From the NCBI GenBank assembly GCA_016617855.1, contig JAECUM010004454.1, positions 21,934-85,933 on the forward strand: a stretch of 64,000 nt of DNA, given 5' to 3'. The translations under genes were made by a program, and so were the position numbers. Positions 46,771 to 58,529 of this stretch are shown piece after piece. Below the pieces are notes generated by a model that was given only the letters and a program-made list of their open reading frames with translations, was not told the DNA's origin and ran no database searches. The stretch's first letter is position 1, and the number at the start of each line of letters is the position of its first letter. The DNA is from Megalonaias nervosa (Eukaryota > Mollusca > Bivalvia > Unionida > Unionidae).

Positions 46771-48487
46771 CAGAAGAACAAAAAAATCTGATCAATTCTA
46801 AAATTCAAAATTTTTGGTATTTAAGTATTTTACAAATTAAAAATAATAAACAAACATAATGGGGAAAAAATTGGGTAGATCACAGATTCACATGATACAA
46901 CATGGGTATTAGAGATATGCTGTCTCCTGTAGTGTGCTAACTACACTATCAAGTAATGTATTTTTGTACGAATTTAATATGCAGTGATATACAAAAGTAA
47001 CGTGGAGAAAGTTCAGTTTCCAAATTTAAACAAAATACTCCCTGAAAACTTACGGAAGTCCTTGAAAGGCCTTGAGAAACAACCCTGTGACTGTATGAAT
47101 CATTGCTACTGATGTGACGACATCATCACCAAAAATTGCATCTGTACAAAATAAATTTTGCTGACAAATGTGCTACAACTATACTTTTGCATTAAGACCT
47201 GTTGCAGTTATATATTTCTTTATCATAAAATTCATCGTTTTGTTTATTTTTAATTATGCATTTTCTATTTTAGAAGAACATATTCACCCCAAATGAACCA
47301 AAATGGAAAAAACAATGAAGGGAAATGATGAATACAAAATCAGAATGCATTTCTGTCAGTGTAAATGAAGAACAACAAACAGCTGAAATGTGAGTATTAA
47401 TGAAATCCAAATGGAACATGTATTAAATGCAGAACAAATGCAAATTAAATGCAAAAAGGCATCAATGAAATGCAGACTTTGTACAATTACCTGTTGCAAG
47501 ATCTATATGTAATATGCATAACTGAACAGTAGAGGTAAATACTTATCTATGAACAAATTTGTAAGGGATTTTACCTTCTTGCAAACATAATCAATTACTA
47601 GGGATGAAAAGATTTCATTATCTGCTATTTAATTAAATCACTGTAGGTTTTGAAAACCCATCAAATAATATGCATCTATACAAAATTCTGAAATCATAAA
47701 CTTGTGGTTTGCTCTAACACAAGCCTTAAAAGGTTTTTCTCTGGAAACAGACAACCCTCAGTAAAATATTACTGGATGATAAGAAGCTACTGGATAAAGT
47801 TAAATGCTTTATAATGTAACAAATATTTCATGGAACTGGCTTATCTGGGAACAACTGAGATCTCCTGAGAACTAGTTTTTATCCTACACTACTAGTCCTG
47901 TGGACTAGTTAACAAATTGCAATGTTGGCAGCAATCCAACCCCCACCCCCCATGAATGCATGCATCAATGGGGAATGGATTATTTACCCAAGGATTATCT
48001 GAAATTGAATTATCAGGACTAATATGGTATATGAAAATGCACCAACCTGGTCATCTGACTTCAATAGTTATTTATGTGCATGTAAAGTGTGTGCTGGTGT
48101 AGACAATCTATCTCATTCATATCAAGCACGCATGGAACATGAACACAACTGTAATTTTCTCTGAAATGAACTGGACTCTATGGAATATCATAAATAACCA
48201 ATCAGCAAATTTACCAGATATGGGGTAAGTGTCATTTTAGGCATGAGAATCATCTGTATAGACCTTTATCAGGCTCCACTTGGCAGAGTTCTCTCTGTCT
48301 CCTAGGAGTCTATAGTGTTCAACTACTATGAAAAACAAAATTACAAGAAAATGGACATATTTATGGTTACATTTCTTTGAGACTGTTGTTATTATGGCCA
48401 TAAGCATTCTTTTTTATCAAAGCAGATTAACGATATCAATTAATGTAAATTCCAATGTCTAATAGGTGCTTAATTGTGTTTCAGCAG
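46771..48487. other. No gene; AAATG-rich stretch at 47270-47480
   Basis: 47270-47480 is unusually dense in AAATGAA, AAATGCA and AAATGGA words, similar in style to 46200-46340. The rest is AT-rich without exons. Confidence 0.4.
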
Positions 48488-48700
48488 GGGCCCCAGGTGG
48501 CAGAGTGGTCTAAGGTGCTTGCCTATACAGATCACTCAAATCTATTTCCATTGGGCCCACCACCACCACCACCACCCCCGAGAATGAGTGGTCTATGGTG
48601 TTCACCTTTATGTATCACTCACATCTCAACTCTGTCCACAAGGGTTCAAGTCTCAGCTCAGCCAATATCAGTACAGTATGTGAGAATGCTTGCCAGCTGT
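48488..48700 (+). repeat. Possible tRNA-like SINE with CCA repeat
   Basis: GGTGGCAGAGTGGTCTAAGG looks like a Leu/Ser-type tRNA A-box region. CAAGGGTTCAAGTCTCAGCTC at about 48640 looks like a B-box. They are about 110 bp apart because a partly duplicated segment with a CCA microsatellite (48560-48577) lies between. Downstream, a 45-bp phrase ATATCTCAAATATTTCTG.CATTACC is duplicated at 48708-48780. Confidence 0.35.
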
Positions 48701-50045
48701 ATGATAATATCTCAAATATTTCTGCCATTACCTTCTCTTGTATATGATATCTCAAATATTTCTGTCATTACCTTCTTTTGTATACAGAGTATAATGGCAT
48801 CAACATGAGCTGCTGCAGAAATCACATCAATCCAAAATTTACATTCCTTTCTTTCATTTACATCTAGCAATTTTGACAGCTATGGTAATGTTTAATTTAA
48901 CTGAAACTGACTGTTGTGGGAGTTGGTAGACCTACAGGAATGTGAGTTATGTTACATTGTTTACAGGTAATCCATCACGCTTTTGTCAAATTGATAAGCA
49001 GACAAAACATTTGCAATTTCGTTGACAAATGCTGTATTCCCCTAAATTTATTTAGGTTTTTGAGGAGTCCTTTTGTTTTCTAATAAACCTGTCAAAATCA
49101 ATTGCCAAATCTGATTAATAGTGAAAGACGTACACACTAAGTCCTGGACTGCAAATCAAATACATTTGTCAGTCATTAAGTTATGGCAGAAATTATGCTG
49201 AAACGATGAAACGGTCTTCATTCTGGTAATAATATTAATAAATGTTTAAAAGCATTATTATTTCTTCCTTTTAGTTTAAACACTGTACTGACATAAACAT
49301 GATGAGAAACAAGTTCACAAGTAACTTGGCTTTTCATATCAATTAAACAATACCAAGTCACTGGGCAAATAAAATATAACAATATGAATGGAAGATTGCA
49401 TACTGAACAGACATGAAAGAAGAAGGAAAAAGGAATAGTAGTGGCAAAAGAAATTGGGTCATTTTAAGGCATATGTTATTTTGTTAAAAATAAATTTCAA
49501 TCTATGTAAATTGTATCTAAAAGCACAATTTTACTGGAGTATAAAACAAATCTATACATTCACTACAGGTCACATTCAACATATATAATCCAACAATTTC
49601 AGAAAGTCTTTCTCTGACATGATGATCAGAAAGAGAGATTGGGAAATTGGATCATTTAGATGGGTAAAGCACGATACATCTTTGTATAAAGTAAAACATT
49701 ATTTGCCGACTCTGGGAAAATTTTGTTTCTGACTAACCATCTAAGAAAATGATATACTGTGACAGAAAATCTTGTTGGTGGGAAATGTTTGGACTGGGAA
49801 ATCTGCCTGGACAAAGAAATGAAAAATAATCAGTTTCGATCAGCACAATATCATTCTTACCAATCCATGATGCATGTGTTTAGTGTATTTTGTGATGTAA
49901 TCAACTGATGTTCTATTTAAATCATTTATCCTTTGTTAACAAAATAATGTGCATATTTTACTACATTATCTTGTTTCATACAAGTAGCTGAGACATGAAT
50001 AACACAGCATTTATATTCTTCATATGAAATTTTAAGTTATATATA
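48701..50045. other. No gene seen
   Basis: AT-rich DNA without recognisable exons or repeat ends. Confidence 0.35.
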
Positions 50046-52060
50046 CAGTGTGATCCCGCTATAGCACGCTCCATTATAACATGAATTCGGATATAACACG
50101 GTTGTGGTGTTTCTCCCGAAATTTCATATACATGTATTTTTCTTGTACACGAAAAAAAATTCCTTTCTTAAAAGTACAAAAAAAAACCATAAAAAGTTTA
50201 TCATTTTAGGGAAGAGATCACGTATGAATAATACAAGATGATCATGGCATGGCTCCTGAAATTTTTATATGCATTTTTCTCATACATGAAAAAATAATTT
50301 TCTTCTTAAAAGTACGAAAAATAACGTGTAAAAAGTTTATTCAGGAATCGCGCAGGGCTTCGCCAGTGTGGCAAATTACGATTTTTTTTTTTTCCCTTAT
50401 TGGCGGCAAAATATGCCATCTGGCGATTTTTTTTTATTGGCGGCATTGTAGGCTGTTTAAGCTTGTATATACAACCATTGGTTTGGAGTGGAGAAATTCA
50501 GAGGTCCCATGAAAGGAAGCCGCAAAGTTGATATAAAATGCACTGAAATTTATATATTGTTACATAAACGAATTCTTTGTCCATATTGACAAAACATCTT
50601 AACAGTGCACTGTTATATCATAATCCACTTATGTTGACATCTAGCATGAGTACTGTATGTTTTGAGATATCTGCTTTTTTTCAAATTTACATCTCTGGTA
50701 GCGGAGATCAACCGGACGAGACATTTTCTCATAATCTATCTTTCGTCAGATTTTCGGCCGCTCGCTAGTAATTAATATATTTACGAAGACTAACATTTGT
50801 ACGTGGATGGTAAGAAAAATTCCTCTTTTCACTCAGAATTAAATCCTTCAGAAAAAACATTCACACTTTCTGTAGTAATCCCTGTCATCAGACCAGAACA
50901 CCTCAGTCTCCATCATCGATTGACCCTCTCTTTAAATTTCTGACACATGCGTGGAAGGCAGCATCACTCCACTACCACAAATGTAAACAAAAAAAACAAA
51001 AAAAAAAAAAACAAGCTCTCGTTTGTCTATTCAATAGGCAGAGGGAAACAATAACTACAACTGACCATACGACAGCCAATTCATTTTTAAAAAAATTTAC
51101 CCATATAAAGTACTAGCTGAAATTTCAAAGAAAACATTACCTTTGAAGCACTGATTGTTATGAAAACGTACTAAGCAAATGGGAAAAAAATCAGTCTCAA
51201 TCATGCAATACAATTTTTTGATGTTGCCGTCACAATAAGAAACGGACATTTGTTTGGTTCTCCAAAGCTGTCCTTTAGCGGTGACTTCCATAACGCATGC
51301 ACCTGTCATCAAAGAAACCCAACTACAATCTTCAATAAAAACAAAGAACCTTTCTTCAAAGGAAGTCAGTACCGAACTTAAATAAAAGAAATGGAATCTG
51401 ATGAATTGTTTTATCTTCCAACGTGACTGGAACACTTTTACTGTGCCATGAAAGTTTCCTTTTTACAGGAAAAAGTTAATGCTTACAAACTCTACCGAGG
51501 GCGCTTAAAACGCAAACTTTTACCGACTTGGGATGTACTGAAAAGTAAATGTGCTTCATCATTCGTTACGTGATTGTGCTATTTTTCCTACTGAATTCAG
51601 ACCTATAAGACCTGTGACAAAATTATTGAATATTTTTAAATCTGTGTGCATATCTTCGATGGAATTACTTGTATTGTGGATTCAATGTATGTGACATGAT
51701 TCGAGGGGGTAAGTACACGGTGTTGATACTTTATTAATTGCTATACATTAGACATGTATGTATAAATAGTATACACGTATATGTACCATTGCATGGTTCT
51801 CTGAATAAAGTAAAATATTATATATGCCTTCTCTGTTTTCACTACATGTGTATGTATTTCTCATTTAATATGCATCAATTTAAGATGATAACTGTGCCAA
51901 TGAAGCACATATTTTTGCGCCCGCGTTTATTACCTACATCCTCCCCCCCCCCGCACATTTTTTTCAGGTACATGCATCATTTTCTTCAGCTAACTGACCT
52001 GGTTGCTTATAACACGGTCGGGTTCTATGGCTCCCAACTACCGTGTTATAGGTCACACTG
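50046..52060. mobile_element. pogo/Tigger-like element, non-coding interior
   Basis: TA flanks both ends. The left end is CAGTGTGATCCCGCTATAGC and the right end reversed is CAGTGTGACCTATAACACGG; TATAACACGG(T) recurs just inside each end. TA duplication with CAG...TATAACACG termini is the Tigger/pogo style. The 2.0 kb interior holds a direct repeat of about 90 bp (50115-50210 and 50252-50341, with TTCTTAAAAGTAC.AAAAA and AAAAAGTTTAT). No transposase motif is found in any frame. The interior at 50700-51550 is richer in CpG than its surroundings. Confidence 0.65.
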
Positions 52061-52066
52061 TATATA

Positions 52067-52130
<64 letters not shown>
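52061..52130. repeat. TA microsatellite at element border
   Basis: About 35 TA units starting at the right edge of the pogo-like element; the insertion site or its duplicated TA has probably expanded. Confidence 0.9.
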
Positions 52131-52139
<9 letters not shown>

Positions 52140-53145
52140 GCCATCAAAGCAGTCATCTTGACTCAAATCCTCAAACCAATAATATCACTTTCTACCTAAG
52201 AGGTGCAGAAATAATATTTTCATTTTCTTTTTTTTTTAAACAGGTAACTTAAGTATTGTCATCAGTCACTGAAAATGAATATACAGTAGTGAATCCACCT
52301 AAGACCCAAATCTAGGAAAAGCTAAAGTTCTACCTTCACAAGCTCAAGTTTTCAAGGTACATGCCCATGGGCCAAGTCCAACAAATTCAAAGAGAGAAGT
52401 GGACTTCTGATGTCAGCCAACTTCTTCCTGGTCATTAAACTGGCTAATAAAACTGCCTGGACAACTTTCTGGTCTGATCATGCTTCACAAGTCTGCTTCC
52501 AAAATACTGGTTTGATGCATGTCATCAATTTCAAGATGCCTTGGTGGTAACTGTTGATGTGATTTCTATTTAATGTTATGTTTGAAATAAAAGGTACTCG
52601 TATCTAATGATTAGTCATGTACAGAGTTCTCAATAGATTTCAAAACTGAAGAGTCATTTGACCATTGACCCCAATATTTGTATCAGACAGTCAGCAGCTC
52701 TCAGATGCAATTGTTCATTATTTGTAAAAAAGCTAATTTTTAAGATCTCTTGTCCCATACTGAATAAGGAGAACACTTTTACTGTATTTTCCTAGAAACA
52801 TAAATGTAGACAGTAAGATATACATGGCCATTACAGATTTATTTTTATACAAGTGTTTCTCAAATTATGTACAATTGGCAAGTCATTTCTGCAAGTGAGA
52901 CAGAAAAAAAATTAACATTTTAAGCCATTGAGATTGAACAGTTCACAAACAGATCTAATGAAACAAAATTATTCCTTCTCATTATTCCAACTTGAGTAAA
53001 CTGAAAGTACGAAAAAATCATTGAGCATAAAACTTAGTAAATTCTTATTGAACGATACTTTAATTAAAACATCTAATTTTTTAATGTTTCACTGATTGAC
53101 GCAAATTAAATGCCAATAATACACAATTAAAGTTAATCCACTTAC
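52131..53145. other. No recognised gene
   Basis: 52320-52560 read on the minus strand looks faintly like coding relic (frames with LADIRSPLLSLNLLDL), possibly retroelement, but I cannot name it. The rest is AT-rich. If the exon call at 53146 is right, this is intron. Confidence 0.3.
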
Positions 53146-53191
53146 CTTCGACAAATGGCTTCATCAGCCGCCATACTTTCCCCATTTTAGT
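53146..53191 (-). other. Candidate start-codon exon of a minus-strand host gene
   Basis: On the minus strand a pyrimidine-leaning stretch TTTTCAATTAG forms a plausible acceptor ending at 53192. The exon then reads ACTAAA followed by ATG at 53185-53183 in good context (AAAATGG), coding MGKVWRLMKPFVE plus one base. It ends GAAG|GTAAGT, close to the ideal donor (exon end 53146). The coding part is 40 nt, leaving phase 1. No stop occurs before the donor. I do not recognise the peptide; it is basic and short. A non-coding first exon may lie at the right edge of the window. Chance occurrence of acceptor, Kozak and donor together is possible but not likely. Confidence 0.45.
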
Positions 53192-53649
53192 CTAATTGAA
53201 AATGTGATCAGCAAACAAATGCAGATTTTTTATCAAAAGTTAAACAAATCAAGTCATAACTGATTCCCTCTTCCTCTATCACAAATGTCGAAGTTAATCT
53301 CAAAACAATCTAACCTTGATTCAATTAAGCACATCCAACTGTGATATCAATAACCTGTTAGCTTCACCCAGTTAATGCTGACTTTACACAAGTATGATAA
53401 TATTGACTGATAAGGTGTAAATAGTGGTCTAGCAGATGTTGATCACCAGTGCATAGAGTGACTAACTTTGTTAGGGCCAGTGCATGCTCAGTAGAAAATT
53501 GCCCAGAGGAGAATAAAGGGTAGTTAAGATCGATCATCAGGCCAAAATCAATGTGCATAATAAAAATGTACAGGTTATAGTTTCCATGTATCAAGTCCAA
53601 GCTTCAAAACACAAGGGTATGCATCCATTGTGAACCACTGCTGCACCTA
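53192..53649. other. No gene seen
   Basis: Probably intron if the neighbouring exon is real. The minus frame at 53364-53600 has no recognisable domain. Confidence 0.3.
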
Positions 53650-55700
53650 GCTTTTTGTTGGCAAGGGACAATGTGTCCCTCTGACCCATTATCAAGGGGG
53701 CACACAAAATTTCAAAGGGACAAGAAAACTATTGCAAGAGATCTTAAATTTTGTAATAAAAAAACTCAAAATACACATGTACTTTTTATAGCATACAGAT
53801 CTTTAGTTAAGTTCACACGTATAACTGTCATTTGTTCAGTTACAATCTTGTCTTTCTCTGCTCTACACAGCCCAAAAGCTGGTAACTCTGGTTCCATTTC
53901 GACAAATATTCATCAAGCACTTCAATCTGTCTTCTGAAAATCTATTTTGTTCACTGTCTTTCTGCCATTTTGTGTGCTCAATCCATGCTCACATGTAGCT
54001 GTTTGTTTCTTTCACAAACTTCCATTCCTCAAGTGCCAATTTGGCATCCAGTACTGGCTGATACTTAAATTGTCCTACTGTTTTCACAGCATACTAAATC
54101 ATCCTCTAAAACAAATGTCAAGTCTCTAATAATACTTCCCCTGCTGATGCAAGGGAGAGGAACTTGTTTAAAGATTTTCCTTTAGGTTCATAATAACAAA
54201 TTCTGTATTTGCAGTGTCAAACTGGGCTCTCTAGTCTTCAACTGGTTATTTCTCTGTCCTTATAGAAATATTTCTCAAAAACTTGTTTGAGTGTGTGTGT
54301 GATTTAGATTTTTAATGTAGCTTTAAAAAATTTTCAGTCGTATCACTACGATGTCTGCATTGTGACAGTTTATAGTGATGTCTAACACTGGGGCATCATG
54401 CCGCAGACATGTAGCATGATATCCCACCCAGTCACATTATCTTGACACCTGGCCGACCAGTCCTAACACTAACCTCTTAATGCTGAGCGCCAAGCGAGGC
54501 AGCTGTTAGTACTATTTTTTAAAGTCTTTGGTATGACTCGGTCGGGGTTCGAACCCATGACCTCCTGCATCCGAGGCGGACGCTCTAACCACTAGGCCAC
54601 CGGAGCGGTCAAAAACTTGTTTCATGTAATCATTTAGAAACTCTACATCCTTACAGAAATATTTCCCATCAACTTGTCTGATGATATCATTTAGAATCTT
54701 CAAACTGCTCCCAGTCTCAGTCAATACACGAAGTCCAAGCACAGTATGTCTTATACATGTATTGATGACAGCTAGATCATGATCTTTTCTCTGAAGTTTT
54801 ATGCTCAAGGCTGTTATAACAGGAATGATATCCATCAGGAAGTGTGTCCTAGCCAAAAATGTGTACTTCATTATTGCCATTAACAAACCATGTGCCATTG
54901 CATCTTTGGCAGCTAGAGAACCAAGAATCTGAGCAATGGCTTCCCAACACTAGTATAGTTTTTAAGGCATCAAAAAGGGCAAATCATCTGACTTCATATA
55001 TCTCCTACACCGTCACTGGGGAAGGGGGGGTCTATTATCAAAGATGAGGATGTGAAACAGGAATAAAGAGGTCAAGGTTTCCTTGTAATTCATCAGGTTG
55101 ATGTTGTCTGCTGCCTGTTGGGAGCATCAAGCCATCTTTGGAGTAACACAGTGAAATTTAATTATGAAAGGATTTTTTGTTTTACCTTTTCCCCCAACAC
55201 CATTTTGCTTCCCCGTCATAGTAGAGGCGCCATCTGCCCACATGGACTTCACCTTAGCCAAGTCAATATTCCTTGATCTTAGGCAGTCCTTTAATTCTCA
55301 GTGATACCAGAAACAGTTATTCCTTCTCTGTCATAGTCCCCAAGAATGTGGTTGCCAGTTTCAAGTGTGCAAGAGTCAATAGTTCTTAAAACAAAACAAC
55401 TATCATTCTGCAAGTCGCAGATATATCACATCACACAGACAATAAACTACTTTTAGAAATTTTCTGGTTAACTTCATTATCAACAGCTTGACTCAGAATA
55501 GTCAAAAACTCCACAGCTGTCTTGTGCGATCTGTAATGAGCCTGTGATAATACATTCAACGCTTGAAAATCACAATCATTAAGTTCCATCAAACTGATAA
55601 CAGACTCATATTTTCTGATAGGTATTTCCTCATTTGAAATATACAATTCTCATGGCCATGGTCACAACTTCGTCTCTATAGTTAAGCACACAACTGACAA
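53650..55700 (-). pseudogene. hAT transposase relic (ZNF862/KIAA1586-like), split by a SINE
   Basis: Minus-strand pieces follow the order of hAT-type transposases like those that gave rise to vertebrate ZNF862 and KIAA1586. 55646-55431 has SLMELNDCDF then AVEFLTILSQAVDNEVNQKI. 55265-55040 has VKSMWADGASTMTGKQNGVG, FHCVTPKM and CSQQAADNINL, corresponding to the family's SDGASVM.GK.NGV and HC..H...LA blocks. 54898-54625 has KYTFLARTHFLMDIIPVITAL. 54270-53650 holds the worn C-terminus. Stops and frameshifts occur in several places. The HCVAHR-type histidine reads P. A SINE interrupts it at 54289-54608. It lies in the same direction as the candidate host exons but is not part of them. Confidence 0.65.
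54289..54608 (-). repeat. tRNA-derived SINE with CA tail, copy 3
   Basis: The best-preserved copy. On the minus strand: CTCCGGTGGCCTAGTGGTTA, GTCCGCCTCGGATGCAGGAG, GGGTTCGAACCCC and the shared body, then a CA tail. An exact 14-bp target duplication, TCAAAAACTTGTTT, lies at 54275-54288 and 54609-54622. Because the flanking 14 bp belong to the hAT relic, the SINE inserted after the hAT element. Confidence 0.95.
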
Positions 55701-56430
55701 CCAACTGCATATCTGACTGCATTTTCTGTGTATTAATATGTATATTTATTTTATATTGTTTGTTCGTTTATTTTCCTCCGTGATTATATGTTATATATAA
55801 TTGTATTTTGGATCTGACATTGTCCAAAATCAAGTTCATGCTGTACCTGACCAGTAACATTTGTTTTGTGGACAACAGAATACATAGCTCATATTTTTCC
55901 TATCAATGTGAATTAAGTATTCATATTATTATTAATGTGAGCATGTAAGCACATTTATTTTAATCAGAGTCTAGGACATTGGAATTCCCACATAGAATAA
56001 CCTGGTCTACCACATTTTTATTATAATTTCAGTAACAGATTTTATCTTTCTGACATCTTAGGATATTCCAGAAATGAACTTCTGACCCTCATACTTTTTT
56101 TCTTACCAGTAGTTTTTTTAAAAAAATATAATCTGGTTTAGTTGAGAAATTACTGATTCTTGCATTTAACATCTGAGGCAGAATCAGTCTTAGTGCTGTG
56201 TTGAATATTTCATTTGGGTGGAATTATATATTCAAATTATTATTCACTGGAAATACAAAGTGCTCATCAATAATATTCTTGGACAGAAACATCAATTTGG
56301 AATTATAGTGAATTCTGACAAAGACATCTTGGATTATATTCTTGTCATTAACTGGAAGACTGTTAGCACACTATCACACCTCTGGACACTGAAACGTTAG
56401 TACATTCAAGACTACAGGCACATAAAAACC
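55701..56430. other. No gene seen
   Basis: AT-rich spacer; the 60-codon frame at 56218-56400 has no recognisable motif. Confidence 0.35.
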
Positions 56431-56434
56431 TTAA

Positions 56435-57759
56435 AGGTCACCGGCCATACTTAACATTTTTCTTTTTACATCAGATTTGCATTACATGATTAAAAGTAGT
56501 TATACTCACACAAAAAGAATAAAAAAATTATCAGGTGTAAAGAAAAAATAATAATTACTTTCCCTTAGTGACAATTTCCCACCCCCAGAGGACACCAACC
56601 AGAAATGATGTACATTTCTCCCCTCAAGACGAAATACATGCTTCTTGATGTCAAAAAATAAAACACTATAAACTATGGATATGGAACATTAAGATGAAAC
56701 TATCGAAAACTAATTTACTGTTCAGCCTTAAATCGAAATGCGTGCACGACGCACTATATTGTGTTGCTTTCAATACTCTTCCATTTTTTCACTTTATTTT
56801 CAAAATTCTCATTAATGCAGGTAAAAAGGAATCAATACTGGTTGCCTATGTCCGCCGACTTTGTAAAAAAAATTTTTTTAAAATTGGCACACTTTAAAGA
56901 ATCCAAAGGAATCAAAGTTGGCTTCCTTATGTCTGCCAACTTCATAACAAAAATCAGCACACTTAAAAGAATCCAAAGTCAGTTTCCGGGGTTGGCATGC
57001 TTTGTAATGAACTAACCTTTGTATCTGATATCCTGTTGGTTATGTGTAAGCAACGAGTTATTGCTCGCTGCTAGTTGTGTTTATTCATTATCCGGGCTTC
57101 TATTTGTCTGCCATATGTAATCATAATTGATACAAATGTTCATTATGTTTGAAGAGTAAATAGTATACATAGCAATAATTTGCTGTAATAATACTGTTGT
57201 AACCCATGCTAGCGAAGAGATTATCATTTGCACTCACAGTAAATGTATTTTCAAATAATGATTTTTATTTGTGAAATACCCTCATTTAGTTAACCTTGAT
57301 ACAATACAATCTTGGTCATCTTGCACCTGATAATGTATCATGTGTGAATGGCAGGTGCCTTCAAGCAATCGGGTGATAGTCCCATGTCATTTGCGATTTT
57401 GTTATCTGACATAAGCAATACACACTACAGTAAGGATGCATACGCCAGCCGGAATCTACTACATATACAGAGTTCGAGGATATATTTTTTTACCTCTAAT
57501 AAATTCACATGATGAAAAAAGAAGGAATAAATGATAACAATGCAAGGTTATTTTCTTTCATTTAAGTTTCAAATAAGTGTTTGTTTATCTATGCTACTGT
57601 ACTGTGCAGTGGGGAGGGGGCACAAATTCAACACAAAATTATTTCATTTCTTAAGTCTTGGGACATATACCTTGAGGAAACCAAGTTTCACCATAAGTTC
57701 TGGGACAGGAAAAAAAATAATTATTTTATCTTGCCCCAATATATACAGTAAATAAGGTT

Positions 57760-57797
<38 letters not shown>

Positions 57798-58525
57798 GAC
57801 TGATTCTACAGACTTGCACAGCTATAAATGACAAATGTCCCAGAGTAATACCTCGTATTTCTTTTTTTAAATCCTTTTGAGTTCATATTGGTTATAATAA
57901 TGCTAAATAGAGAGTTTGATCAAAGTCTACACTCTGCACGTTCAAAAAGTATTATGATTATTTTAAACATTAATATTTTACATCTGCAGTAGCATTACTG
58001 TGCTGTAATCCTTTATTTGATATATTTTACTTACACTCTTTCTATCCCTCTTCTCATATGCACCATAGAGCTTTCTACAGGATTTAGGAGGATTAATGAC
58101 TTTCCCATCCCTCACCCTATTCGATCCCACAGCTTAAATCCACTTTTTTTTGTGGTAAACTGGGTCTTTTGGAGAAAAAAAAAAGAACCCTTTTGTCCGA
58201 TCATCACTCCTTTGGTTACATCCATATGCAACACCGTGCACCATATTTGCTGTACAAAAGCATGATCATAAGATATATCACATAGACATTTACGTGGAGA
58301 AATTAACATTTTAATGGCTAGGTTGAATAGAAGGGATAAATGTACATCATATCCGTTTTTGGAACGTGGAAACTACCGATTGTTTAAGGAGATTGCCAAA
58401 CAATTTTTTCATATAAAAAGCGGATTTTTAGATGTAATTAAACATTTATATGAAGTGCATACAAAGCAAATGCATTTTTTTATGACAATATCACACGTTT
58501 TTACAATATAGGTAGCCAGTGACCT
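56435..58525. mobile_element. TTAA-type inverted-repeat element
   Basis: The left border is TTAA then AGGTCACCGGCCATAC. The right border reversed is AGGTCACTGGCTACC, followed outward by TTAG (58526-58529), a one-base change from TTAA. TTAA targets occur in piggyBac and Kolobok elements, and these ends do not match the other piggyBac copies here. The 2.09 kb interior has no transposase motif. It contains two CC(A/G)CCGACTT / TCTGCCAACTT-style phrases around 56850 and 56930, and a GT/TA microsatellite. Confidence 0.5.
57761..57795. repeat. Microsatellite (GT)n(AT)n
   Basis: About 6 GT and 11 AT units in series. Confidence 0.95.
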
Positions 58526-58529
58526 TTAG

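Noticed and set aside
51738..52199. 153-codon frame as a protein
   Set aside because: The C-terminal third is translated TA microsatellite and the rest lies in the end of a Tigger-like element.
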